A stretch of DNA of 64,000 nucleotides from Tetmemena sp. SeJ-2015 (Eukaryota; Ciliophora; Spirotrichea; Sporadotrichida; Oxytrichidae). Below, piece by piece: positions 1-10,859 of the stretch. The notes under the pieces are model-generated. The model searched no databases and had not been told where the DNA came from. It saw only the letters and a list, made by a program, of their open reading frames with translations. How positions within the stretch are numbered: the first letter of the stretch is position 1; each line of letters starts with the position of its first letter. The translations under genes and the position numbers were made by a program. The stretch lies in NCBI GenBank assembly GCA_027382625.1, contig JAJKFJ010022785.1, forward strand, positions 62,001 to 126,000, given 5' to 3'.

Positions 1-3000
1 TGATCTACAAGAACATTTGCTCCTTTCAAATCGCAATGAATAACCTTAGTCTCATGAAGATAAGCTAATCCTTTCAAAATTTATTTCACATATGCTTTTA
101 TAGTTTGTTCCTCTAATTTGCCATAGCTCTGATAAATAGTTTGAAGAGAGCCACTTGACATGTATTCGAAATATATGCAAAATTACTTGCTCACAATTTC
201 ACTACCTATGTATTTTATCACATTTTCATGCTCTAACTTTCGATACACCTCAATCTCTTTCTAAAAAATAATAATTAGAGGCACATTATCTTACCTTTAG
301 TCTTTTTAGAGCTTCTTAATCCACTCCTGCATTCACTGAAAATAAATTCATTTTCTTGACAACGAAGAAGTTAAAGTTCTTTCACGTTTTGAGCCACGAA
401 AACTTCTCCCTGTGCCCCTTATCCTATTTTCTTCAGTTCCTTCCATCTTACAAGCTACCCTTGAACCAATTTTGGAGTTCTATCCTAAATTTTTGGCTAG
501 TTGTTGTTGTTATTTATCTATTAGGGTGGATCAGCTTATGCTTTCTAAACTATGGCAGTAGCCTAATTCCTCAGCTTAATTTGCTCAACTGTCAATCCTC
601 TAGCTTGCTATTATTATTGCTATTATATTTGCTACTGCTCTTTAAGGATTTAGAAAGGCCCTCTTCTTTAAACTTCCTCCTTTTCATCTGATTTAGAGTT
701 TGTATTTTTATCGTCTGAGTTTGAATTCAGAGGTTGATCTCTCTGGAATTCAGAATTTAGAACCTGACTCCCGCTATTACTGCCACTGCTTTCTTTTATG
801 TTGAGTCGGAAAACATTTGGTTCGAATGAACGATTTGATCTATGGTTCACAATAAGCCTTCTTGTGGTGTTAAGGTCTTTTGAGCCACTTGTAAAACTTT
901 CACTACCTGCTTTCTTCGTACTAGATATTCTTAAAGTATTTTAATCTTAAGTTAAGAGTAGACAAGAAAATAAACTAACATTTTTGCAAATTATTAAATA
1001 ATTTGAATTAGCAATAACTTGGAGTACTTCGACCTATGATCTGAGGCAGTTCCTATAGATTTAGACCCGATACCTAAGTTGATAGGCTTCTTGAATTCAT
1101 CAATATTGCTTCCTTTCTTCTGTTTGTGAGAACCACCTAATCCCTGATTACTTTAAGCTGTGCCTGCAATGATATTTCCAAAGCCAAGAGGGACATGCCA
1201 AATGCTACTTCCACTAGATGGCTAGAAGGACTGCAAATCCACTGATTTACCCACTAGATTGAGATTGTTATTACCATAGGTATAAGAATGATTAAGACTT
1301 TAAGAAACTATGTGTTCCTCTATGGTCTCTTGACTGCATGAAGCATTCTTATTGTAGTTTTAGAATCTTTCACTGTGTCTCTGTTGAAGAGTGACATCGA
1401 TACAGGACTCTATCTCTTGAACACTTAGGTTGCTTATCTTTGCGAGATTCTCAATAATTTTATCATACTCTGGGGTATTTCTTCTGACTTTTCCTTCTTT
1501 CAACTTTTTAAATAGCATCTTAAAAGCATCTGATTTGAACATAGCCTTTTTGAATTGCCCCATATTTGGACTTCTCTATAAAGGTTTAACATGTTTAATT
1601 GAATTACCAGTCTTTAATGATGATTGAAGATCACAGGGAGCTAGAGAAGGTTGTCGATCATCTTATGTCCACTCGAAAGATTAGAGAAGCTTTTTGAAGC
1701 TACTTGGCTTTATCTGTAAGTGCTGATTATTTAAGTTCTAGAAACATGGCTTTTAATATCATCTAAGGCGACCTCCTCCTCTATAATTTGAAGCTCCTCG
1801 TTTTTATCTTTGAGAGCAAGGGATACTAGTTCTTTCTTCAAAGGTTATAATAAAATAGAAAGTTGCTTTTCATCTTTGGGTCTTTGGCTTAGATTTTCGT
1901 CTTGGTTTTAGTCAAGGAATAGGAAATCATCATCGGCTTTCGAGTATTTAATATTATCAATAAATTAAAAGTTTCCTTGTCTCAACCTTTAGTGTTACTT
2001 TATAAGCCTTTTTCTTTCCTCAAGATTTAATGTCTTGAGAATGATTTAGTCTTTGTCATTAGCAGCTGGCATCTTTCGATTCTTCGAATTATTTCTAGAG
2101 TCCATAGTGTCTCCATAAAGTATTTAAAATAACTATGATTTTTCATTGTTAGATTTGAGAGCTATTGATCTCTCCATATCGCTATTTCCACCACCCAAAG
2201 TTGAATTATCAACATCAAACAAACTATTAAGAATATTCACTGTCTTCATATTGAGATTCGCCTTCTTCTTTTTAATTTTCTAGCTCGTCTTGTTTATAAT
2301 CTTATTCTAATTCTTTAAGGATATCGAGTCAGTGAGCTTCCTGACTTATCGACTGTTGTTCAGATCAAAGGATTAGTTATTCATACCTCCAAAGATAAAA
2401 AAAGAAAATTTATTAGCTTGATAAAAATGATCTGATCTCTACTCTGATCAAGTTCATTCTTAGAATGAGAGGTAGTAATTATCCCCTTCGAAGGATTTTG
2501 ACCACCTGATAGCTATGGCTGTAAGACTAATCCCTGCAACATTTGGCTTTGATTGGTAGTTGACACATTTAAATTTTATTTTAGGCCACTTTTACAATTC
2601 ATCGTGGGTTGAAGCTAGCTAATTATGGAAATCTATGGTTGCTAGTTTTACTATGGTTAGTGCTAGATTGGAGAGTTATTTTATTGGTGCGAGTTGTATC
2701 TAACTTATCGTTTGAGTTTTGATTGATGGAGAGGGAGCTTACTAGCTCGCTTATTGCTGTTTATCTAAAATGAGCTAAGCCGTTAAAAGCGCAAGTTGTG
2801 TGGCTTGTTTATAATCTTCGTTTGCGGTAAGTGAGTAAAGCCCTTCCTTATCTTTATCTCCTTATTTTGAATAGATATATCTTGATTCATTGATTCGTTG
2901 AGCTAGCTGTTTTAATTTTGCTAGTATTGCTTGCTGAGATAAGAATTTTTTGCCCAGCCTCTGGGTTCCTCACAGCTCTGTTTATGTACTTTTAAAAAGA

Positions 3001-5755
3001 GAATATGCGTATATAAAGCTTTTGCTGTGGTGAAGATTACTTATGATGATTTCCAATAAGACTAGGAGCAGCGTGAAAAGTTCCCAGTTCATCTCCCAAA
3101 TTGTGGCCGAAAATGGAGGTCTGATTTTAGAGAGAGCCATGATTGGTAGACAAGTTTGAGTTAAGATTTAAGTTCATGAATCCTGGAAGATTACTGATGT
3201 AGGGAGTGGTGGCAGTGTTATTAGATAGTGGGGCATTTTGGTTACTTTAATTCGACAACGAAAGATTAAAGAGTATAAAGAATGAATTGTAAAGATTGGG
3301 TAGATTCTTGTCATAGTTTTTTAATTTATCTGCGGCAAGATATCCCGAAAGAGAACTCTTATTCTAATTCTGGGAACTCTGAATTCCATTTGCATGGAGC
3401 GCAATGTTATCACCCTATATTTGAAAGTTTCCCCTTTACAGGGATGTAGAGTTTTCATTATCATTCATTTAGATGGGTCTATAAGCACGATTGATTTAGC
3501 TGAAGCCCCTTGCTCTGGTGCCTTGACCTGTTATCTGCAAAGATCCGAGTTATCCTGTTATCTGGTTATTCTGGTTTTATTGCTGCTACTATTCAATAGT
3601 ATGAGTTAGAAAATAAAGAAGAATTGAAAAGAAACATAATAAAATTTAAAATAGAGAATTTTAATATGGGAAGTGAGGAAATCTTTTAGGATATTAAAAC
3701 TCTTCTTTAGAAATAAAAAAAAATAATAAAAATTAAGATGCTTGTTTAGACCATAGCTTGAAAAATTTAAAGATTTAATAAAAATTACATAAGAATTAAA
3801 TACAAATATGTAAAATCTTAACCTAATTAATTTAATTTGAAAACATTTTCCTTTAATTCCTAAAACTTAAATAAAAATTTTTATTAATTAAAAAAATAAT
3901 TTGGGAAAATTATTAATTAATTCCTGAAAATGAATAATTAAATTTAAAAAGAGAATTTGCTTTTAAATTTTAATATCTAGGCTTGATTGTTAGGATTAAA
4001 GTTAGTAAGAGTTGGTTTTCTGTGAAATGTAGAAGCTTTTGTTGAAAAGTGTGGAAACCCTGTGGCCGCAGTAGTGGATCTATCAGAATTAAAATTTAGA
4101 ATGGTCGAAGCCACTCTAATAGAAGGCGGATATTTAGGTTTACTAAGCTGGGGCAGGCTCTGGTGAATGATTGTGGTCCTTGTGAAATTAATACATAAAG
4201 AAATTAATAAGCTGATTTTAAAAAAAAAAAAATTTTTAGCATTGGCTATCCCCCAAGGGGTTATAGTGCTTCAAACCCTAACTTGGATGAATCTTTCTCC
4301 AGTTAGAACAACAGCTCCATTAACAACTCGGACAGTTCTAAGAAAGGCAGCTAACACGGCCTGTCAAGAAACTAGACCAAAACAATAAGATGGAAAGCTG
4401 AACACACTCTGAGAAACCTTCTCTAGAGACTTGACAAAATGATTGAGCACATACAATCGGAGAGAAATTACAGACTCCCTATTAAATACCAAATCCTAGA
4501 AACAATTTACTAGGAAACTTGGAACTCCTTAATCAAAGAACCCATCCCCGAGCTAGCAGCAATGCTAATGATTATCTCGGAAGATAGGACTTTCGTAGAT
4601 GAATACATCATCGAAAACGAAGCCTAATCGTTCTTTATGGGTGCTATCTGGAAAATCGCCATAGTGACTAACATAAGCCTGAAATTCCATGAACGAGATA
4701 AAATTCAGACTATCAGAGAGGCGGACCCATCCACTACCATCTAATCTAAAAGCAACCCAATCATAGCACCTCAACCTACCATGAGAGAAATTCAAACCCA
4801 AACGGAATACGATGAATGGATCAGACGGAGAGCAAAACAGAACACTCTCCCACCTAAACCTGAAACTAAACCCCCATTATCAAATAGGACCTCATCCTCA
4901 TAGGTAGTCCCCCCCCCCTAGGTAATAATAAAAAACACGACAAAATCAAAATCTTATTAAAGTGGATCCAATTAAACCTTAGTAATTAAATATTAATATC
5001 TAAGTACAAAATTAAAGATTAAGGGGAAAATAAAAAAAATAAAATCTAGAAAATCCCAAAAACCCAAAAGACAACAACAGGAAATGGATGTCAGAATGAA
5101 CGAACCCCCTAAAGGAAGAGCCATGGCCAGAAGCGACTGGGAGAGATACCTAGTCCAAGTGGAAGATGTAATCCATGTTGACTTCAAATTTGGAAACTCC
5201 ACTTCATATGATGATGCCACAAAACAAGGTGGCACTTTGAACAACACCCTCATCCAGATATGCAACAAAGCGAAACAAACAGTTGACATCTGGGACGATA
5301 AGGCCTTCAAAGGCAAATTCTTTAGATAAGATGACCATAACATGTCTATCCAAGCCTCGATTAGAGTAGCGGATGGCTTTGGATTTAGAATACTCCAACT
5401 CATCAACAAAGACCTACACAAAAACTTCTCTATCGGAGCCCAAACGGGCCTGCTTAAATACAGAACCAGGATCTAATCTAACAAATTCCTCAACAAGGTT
5501 GGGGAAAACAAAGACGGAGATATAATCGTCTCAAACAAACCCAGAAGAAATGGAAAGAGAAATACTGGAAGAAAACTGAGACCCAACTAAGGAATGAGAA
5601 ACAAACAGAGAAGACCTAGACCACAAGGAAGACAGAAGAGAAACTACAGAAAGTGAATGCTTGAGTGACTTAGTTTCTTAATAACACGGGAGTGGCTGTA
5701 TAGCTTCCCTAAGTTTAACATATAACACGCAAGACGCTAGATCGTCTAAAATGCG

Positions 5756-5808
<53 letters not shown>

Positions 5809-6411
5809 AAGAAATTAACTCAGAGCTGCATTTCTGAAATACGAGCCAGAAGAAAAATTGTTAGCACCGTGGCTATCACACCCAAGGCTGAGTTATTTCC
5901 ATTAGAGGGCTACTAATTTTATAGAGAGCCAATTTAGAAATGATTTTGGTTTTGAATTGGCTCGTCTAAAGTTTACAAAGTTCCTAACACAAAATAAGAA
6001 TTTTATTTTACCTTGATTCATTGCTTAAAAGTTGCTCATATTACTTATTGACTACATCTTTGAGTGTGCAGTCATTCCATTATTATTCAGAATTTGTTTC
6101 TGCACCAGAGGCATTTTTAAATTGAGTTGCCTATTGCCGCTGTTAGTATTACTCGATAAAGTATTTGCAGCAATTCCTGGAGCCTACTTATTTTGGAGAT
6201 TCATTAGTTCATAAATTTGCTATGTTTATATATCGTGGGCCTTTTAGGAAAAATTATTGGCAAGTGCACTGGCACCTTCATGATTATTGGATGTGGAAGA
6301 AGGCAAGTGTTTATTATCAGGTTACAAGACCTATTGTGCGAGATGGTTTGAATGAAGTCTCTTTTTCCTCTCCTCATCTTTAATAGAATACTTCTAGCTT
6401 TGCTGCCTCAT
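1..6411 (-). CDS. MAP3K-like protein kinase with long Q/N-rich N-terminus, open at left edge, interrupted by a mobile element
   Basis: The C-terminal part carries a kinase domain: glycine loop IGQGAQGEVFV near 440-480, LEHENVIKY near 230, hinge YFEYMSSGSL near 165, and catalytic loop VIHCDLKGANVLVD at 2-45. That loop is closest to the STE11/MAP3K family but has Cys for Arg in HRD. The gene runs off the window before the DFG motif. A GT-AG intron of 34 nt lies at 261-294. The N-terminus is Q/N/S-rich and starts at the ATG at 6411 (MRQQSQKYSIKDEERKK). It has a 28-nt and a 34-nt GT-AG intron near 6000 and 5850. Mobile-element copy 1 lies at 4195-5818, and excision with one repeat restores the frame. 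The AT-rich stretch at about 3600-3970 is probably an IES. Joining the N-terminal block (6411-3970) to the kinase block (3600-1) is inference: the kinase block has no convincing ATG at its upstream end. The frame also jumps near 385-400 and near 960-1040. Confidence 0.7.
4195..4207. repeat. Target-site duplication, 5' copy (element copy 1)
   Basis: ATAAAGAAATTAA, identical to 5806-5818. On the minus strand the single restored copy reads in frame within the host gene (ELISL followed by CINFTRT), so it lies in an exon. Confidence 0.85.
4265..5656 (+). CDS. Retroposon ORF1+ORF2, read as one open frame in this copy
   Basis: With TAA/TAG as Gln there is no TGA from 4265 to the TGA at 5654-5656. 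The first part (to about 4900) is the ORF1 protein, alpha-helical and charged, with segments such as LDKMIEHIQSERNYRLPIKY and ISEDRTFVDEY and a Pro-rich end. An AT-rich linker follows, then the ORF2 protein from the ATG at 5084. In copy 2 the linker carries indels that place ORF1 and ORF2 in different frames, so the fusion here may be accidental and the linker untranslated. No in-frame ATG is visible at the start of ORF1 in this copy, whereas copy 2 has one (MSSNN). I recognise no family. Confidence 0.7.
5084..5656 (+). CDS. Retroposon ORF2 protein, 190 aa, basic C-terminus, unknown family
   Basis: Starts at an ATG conserved in both copies (MDVRMNEPPKG here, MDIKMNEPPRG in copy 2). The core contains ARSDWERYLVQVEDVIHV, a Gly-Gly segment, NKAKQTVDIWDDKAFKGKFF and RVADGFGFRILQLINKDL. 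The last 45 residues are rich in Arg, Lys, Asn and Gln (for example RRPRPQGRQKRNYRK), as expected for nucleic-acid binding. Copy 2 encodes 189 aa with conservative replacements (K/R, E/D, V/I), which indicates selection on the protein. A role as an RNA-binding or nucleocapsid-like protein is inference from charge only. Confidence 0.75.
5728..5755 (+). other. Conserved 3' hairpin of the retroposon
   Basis: CGCA and GACG on the 5' side pair with CGTC and TGCG on the 3' side around a CTAGAT loop. It is identical in copy 2 (47012-47039, opposite strand) and sits directly before the (TTA)n tail. It is a candidate recognition structure for reverse transcription. Confidence 0.7.
5757..5808 (+). repeat. 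(TTA)n microsatellite tail of element copy 1
   Basis: About 16 TTA units follow GCG-TTG of the element 3' end. Copy 2 has the same tail but shorter (about 5 units). Confidence 0.95.
5806..5818. repeat. Target-site duplication, 3' copy (element copy 1)
   Basis: ATAAAGAAATTAA directly after the (TTA)n tail. The first ATA could also be assigned to the tail, so the duplication is 10-13 bp. Confidence 0.85.
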
Positions 6412-6558
6412 TATTCAATTAATTTTTTATAAGCAAGATTTTCCACTACATTCCTCTACCTATAGTATTTAAATGTGTCACAGAAGGAATGAACGAAATT
6501 TAAATATCCTTTCAAAAAATATTAACGATAAAGATTAGAAAGTATAATAATCAACAAG
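6412..6558. other. Short divergent intergenic region
   Basis: 147 bp of AT-rich DNA between the kinase gene start (minus strand, 6411) and the next gene start (plus strand, 6559). It presumably holds both promoters and future somatic chromosome ends. No recognisable motif was found. Confidence 0.5.
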
Positions 6559-9500
6559 ATGATGAACAAGTCGTTCTAGAGTTAGTCCTCACTTTATAAC
6601 CAACAGAAAACTAAGAATCTAAAGACACAAACATAGTCACTCTCCCAATATGGAGGCAAATCGTATGGGTAGATTCAAAAAATGATCAATAAGTATAAGT
6701 AAGAGGGCATGGAGACATCTCAACATAACACAAGAACGAAAACATCTATACAAAGGAAAGCTTCAAACTCACCCAACTTCATTTTAATTAACCATTACTC
6801 TTAAGTAAATAGGATATAGGCAAAAAGATCTCCATCTAATTCTAGGTATGCGAGCGAGGCATAGACACAGGCAAGATCTGAAACTGTTTCTAACAGCTCA
6901 AATCAATTCAATAGAAGGGCGAAGCATTTTAAATAAGAAAATTAGAGAAGGTTTGGCCTTTAGCTATTTAATGAGTAGCTATTTGGATTAGATCAGTATA
7001 ATCAATCCCTTCTAGAAGTTAACTATTCTTTAATAAAATTTACGATCCGCTTTTTTAAAAATGACATTTGAATTTGTCTTTATTCGTATTGTCTCAATCT
7101 TTCGTTTTTATATGTTATTTTTCTATATGAGGAACCTTAACTATTGAATCATCAAGCAAATGATACAGGTTATAGAAATTTTGATGCGGGCTAGGAAGAT
7201 TTGTACTACTAATCTTTTCAAGAGACTACTAACCCACACTTTTCCTCATATTAAACGTCGGCTTAAAAGTCTAGTTATACTCCTTACTAACAGAAAACCC
7301 CACTTAAATTGGTCGAAGGATTATTCATAAAGCAAAATTAATAAGTAAGTTAATGTAGTTATATATTTTCCAATTTTTTTAATCAAAACTGAGAATGATA
7401 AATTAAATTTATTACTTCTAATTCTTGCTTGTAATTTAAACTTATTAAAATTACCTTAATAAAAGTATTCCCTATACTCTTAAATTACTCTTTAATATTA
7501 AAGTGCTACAAAGAGTAGAAAGAAAATCTGTCGCAGGTGAATCAAAGGGTGGAATTCGTTGAGCACTATTTAAATAGCTATGTCTTCGAAGATCTGATAG
7601 TAAAAGTAAATGCGAAAGTAGATAAAATGACCAGCTACATCACCAAGAGAGAGCAGGCACATCAGCTTCAAATTCAAAAGCTAGAGAGCTACATGAAGTA
7701 AATGGAAAGCAAGTTAGTTAGACTCCAAGTAAGTTGCTAATCAGTGGTCAATAAGATGAGCTTGAGAGAAGATAGCTTGCAATTTAGACCCTAATCTGAC
7801 AACAGAAATATACCAACTGAAGATGAATACCTAGAGTAAGTTTGTTATATAATTATCATTAATGTATAATCTAGGAACTTGCTTACTGAAATCATGCAAA
7901 AAGAGGAGCAGGCATTGAAAGGTGTCAGAAGAAATCTCTCTCCAACTCATTAAATGCAGCACAGCTTATAAAATAACAGGATGAATCATTATCACTCTTG
8001 CAACTAAATAGCATAAAAACCAAATTAATCAGCCAAGAAGAAAAATAATAAGGAAACGACATAAGTCATTGATTTAAGTGATCATAGACTAAGTGAAAGC
8101 GATTAGAAGTTAATCAATTTAGAATTTTCAACTGATTAGCATAATTAATCGCAGTATAGAGAGCAAGAACTTAAGCTACCAGCTCCTCAAAATTAGTTTA
8201 TAAGCAAATTAGAATCTGAGAATATAGGGAAGGATGAGACAACTATATTTAACGCACTCAAATCGTTTGCAGATACCTCAATTCAGAATAGAAACGCTTT
8301 ATAGTTTACTCATTAGTCACTAAGCCATAATATTCCTACTTAAAATCAGGACTAATCTATATAGCATTAATCTTAGTTACTCCCCAATCATCAATAGATC
8401 AGCTTAAACGAATATCTTGGGAAAGATTTTCCGTTAAATACTCAACATTAATCATTACAAATAAATAGAGTGATAAGCTTAAAAGTCTTAGAAAAGGAAA
8501 TTAAACTGCTCTAAGAAACTCATTCATCGCATAGTCTTTATCAGGATAATACAATAGAAATAATCAACAACCCAAGGAGAAATTTCAAAAAATGCTCCAG
8601 TAGAAACTCAAATCAAACAGTCATAGTTACAGCAGGAGGTTTGATGCAAGACCCTCTACAAAACTTTGATTTTAAGATGCAATCTTTTAAGTCATAGAGT
8701 GACAACCAAGAGATATAAGTTAAAGTAGATCACTCATTTATTTTAATTGGGTAGACTTTCAGACATATCAGATAACCCTATACATCTCTAGAAATAAATT
8801 CAAATAGATTAAAGAACTTAAATGATGCCAAGGGATTAAACCATGCTCACCTAGTAGGAGCTTTCTAAAGTCAAGACTCCTCAATTTGACTTGAATGAGA
8901 GTAGGAACAGATTAATTTAGGGGAAGAATCTGGCAGACTAATTTTCTTAAGAAGCTGAAAGCATGAGAACTTAGTCTGCTTAAATTACTGATGAACCGCT
9001 TTTGCTTAATTTAAATTACATTTTTGACATCTGGAAAAGTTAGAGACTTTGATGGATTGCTCAGATCTCCTTAAAATAATATTCCCTCTATCAATCATAC
9101 TAATGCTATGCTAAACAACGAAAATGTTGATGATTAAAATTTGGAAGCTACTCATAAATTAGAGAATAAAAGTCTCCCTTCTATGCAGAGGAGTATCTGC
9201 AATTGTCTTCCTCACTTGAAAAGAAACTAATATGGATGTGGAGACTAGTGCTAGTATTTAAGCTCTGAAAGATAGGCTAAGCTGATTTCCTAGGCCTTTA
9301 AAGACTTTAAAGCTTAGTAAAAGACGAAGAGGCAGTAGCAGGTTCACATCATTAGCGCGAAGTGGTGGAGAAAGTGGACAGACTTTGTGAACTATGGTAT
9401 AGTCCAAGACAGTTTCAGGCTCTAGACAAGTGAGTAGCTTTTGAGCGAAGGATAGTTTAATGAATTCGACATGGACGAGTTGTGCGGAGAGGCCAGATAT

Positions 9501-10041
9501 AATCAGCCACCAGGCTTTATAGATAACTCGTAAGTCTTATATTTAATCTTAAAGTCTTGTCTAGTGATTTAATTGAGAGAAATTATGATGGAGATCAGAA
9601 TTGGAAATTGAAACAGAGTCTGCTTGAGAATTACGACTACTTCATTATTCCAGTGAAAGTTTGGAATCTTTTGAGCTCTTGGTATGGGACAGACGATATA
9701 AAGATTGGAAATACTTTGTTTTTATTTTAAGATTTTGAGAATGATGATTTAAGATTCATAGAATCCAAATAAGTTCTACTTAGACCTCTATCCAGGTAAG
9801 AGATTTTATGATTAAAATTTTTTTCTTCAGAAAAACGAGGACTTGTGAACAAGGACATTCAGAGATCTATGAAAGAGAAGAATTCCCCTTTATGAAAATT
9901 TATATTTATTTAATTTAACTGAATGAGTTATTAGGTTAATTAAGCTCCAATTAAATTTAAATTGAATTAACTACTATTGATCAATTATTTTCACTAGAGA
10001 CTATTTTCTCTGCAAAGTATAGAGTTCCTAAGACAATTTGA
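6559..10041 (+). CDS. Coiled-coil protein with C-terminal DUSP-like domain
   Basis: Starts MMNKSF at 6559 and ends at the TGA at 10039-10041. The N-terminal third is Q/N/S-rich. A helical, coiled-coil-like segment follows (about 7520-7950: NQRVEFVEHYLNSYVFEDL, then KREQAHQLQIQKLESYMKQ), then a long Gln-rich stretch. At about 9345-9780 a DUSP-type domain appears: HIISAKWWRKWTDFVNYG, later IIPVKVWNLLSSWYG. Introns are GT-AG: 39 nt near 7840-7880, 35 nt at 9530-9564 and 35 nt at 9796-9830. An IES-like insert with a 9-bp repeat is at 7028-7145. DUSP domains usually accompany ubiquitin-specific proteases, but I see no protease Cys/His boxes here. Some frame changes in 8700-9060 are unresolved and probably hide further IESs. 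Confidence 0.7.
7028..7145. other. Probable IES, pointer TTAACTATT
   Basis: A 9-bp direct repeat at 7019-7027 and 7137-7145 flanks very AT-rich, T-run-containing DNA. Direct joining gives a TGA in the frame I follow upstream, so either the local frame call or the exact junction is off. The repeat itself is unambiguous. Confidence 0.55.
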
Positions 10042-10859
10042 ACTATGGGGAAATATATGAGGTAGCTGTTCTCTTGATTCTTTCCATAAGTATAGAGTTG
10101 TGAGTTCATGGTGTAGTTGGTTGTCATTAGCACAAAGAAAGCGTTCATTAGAAATTTAAAATTAATTAAACATTAAGTAGGAACTAGCGTGGGCAAGTCT
10201 AGTGTAATGATCATCCATTATTTATGCATATTGCTAACGACTTTAATTTGATCCTCCAGATTTATTATTATACACAAAAGTTTATTTAAATAAATTTACA
10301 TCTTAATAGTTGAATTTAGATAAATTCTGAAGCATATTTCAAAAATAATTTCTTGAGATCTCTCAATTTTTACCCACTAATTTTGTGAATACTCTTTAAG
10401 AGTCTGAGAGATTTAACTATCTGTATGATATAAGTACTAACTGAAAATTTGAGAATTTATTGATAAATTTTGATTAAAGTTTCATCTATATTTGAATCAT
10501 TACTTTTTTGTAAATCTGCTTCATCTTTTTACTTTACCATAACCCAAGGCCACTCTCCATAAGTACTAGGAAGTGTCATGAACAGAATATTGCAAAGAAA
10601 TAATTCAAAATTTAGACTAATCAGATTAACAAACAAAATAGGTTTTAAGCAGAAAATAAAAACCTTTTTTAAAAAAAATATCCAAAAAGATTTTTAGATT
10701 CACTCAATTGATGATTTAATTATAAAAAAGGATTAAGTATATTCAACGATATAAGCTGAATTTGAAAGCTGAAAACGATTTTATTTCAGAAGAATCCCGT
10801 ATTTTAAATAAATTTAATTGTTTTTTAAATTTGAACTTCATTTATAATTCTATAATAAT
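10042..10859. other. AT-rich region with no clear gene
   Basis: Very AT-rich. A plus-strand frame beginning MNRILQRNNSKFRLIRL near 10576 runs about 65 codons and could be a first coding segment of the next gene, but nothing supports it beyond being open. Confidence 0.35.

Larger units (their letters stand above)
4195..5818 (+). mobile_element. Retroposon-like element, copy 1 (two ORFs, 3' hairpin, (TTA)n tail)
   Basis: The element is bounded by a perfect 13-bp direct repeat, ATAAAGAAATTAA, at 4195-4207 and 5806-5818. It contains a coding block (4265-5656), a conserved 3' untranslated segment with a hairpin and a (TTA)n tail. Copy 2 at 46981-48581 matches it from about position 4280 to the tail, with most differences silent. 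The 5' ends differ. A 3' simple-repeat tail with variable-length target duplications is typical of target-primed reverse transcription, as in LINEs and their dependants. No reverse transcriptase, endonuclease, transposase or C4A4 telomeric terminus of TBE elements was seen. It lies inside the coding part of the minus-strand kinase gene. Confidence 0.85.

Noticed and set aside
356..691. Plus-strand hydrophobic ORF of 111 aa.
   Set aside because: Antisense to Gln/Asn codons (CAA, TAA, AAC) of the kinase gene, which read as Leu/Val runs on the other strand.
4027..4190. Plus-strand reading VEAFVEKCGNPVAAVVDL with a later CGPC motif, resembling a carboxymuconolactone-decarboxylase-like protein.
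   Set aside because: The two parts are in different frames with no junction. The minus strand gives a longer, start-anchored frame with two proper introns that continues across the retroposon target site.
4993..5421. Minus-strand ORF of 142 aa within the retroposon.
   Set aside because: The opposite-strand ORF2 is conserved in copy 2 with mainly third-position changes; the minus frame is not.
5757..5808. (TTA)n tract as an independent microsatellite or regulatory tract.
   Set aside because: It ends the conserved element 3' end in both copies, so it is the element's tail.
6032..6383. Two plus-strand ORFs with membrane-like composition (for example LLFRICFCTRG).
   Set aside because: They are antisense shadows of the kinase N-terminal frame, which reads from the ATG at 6411 with typical Q/N/S-rich composition.
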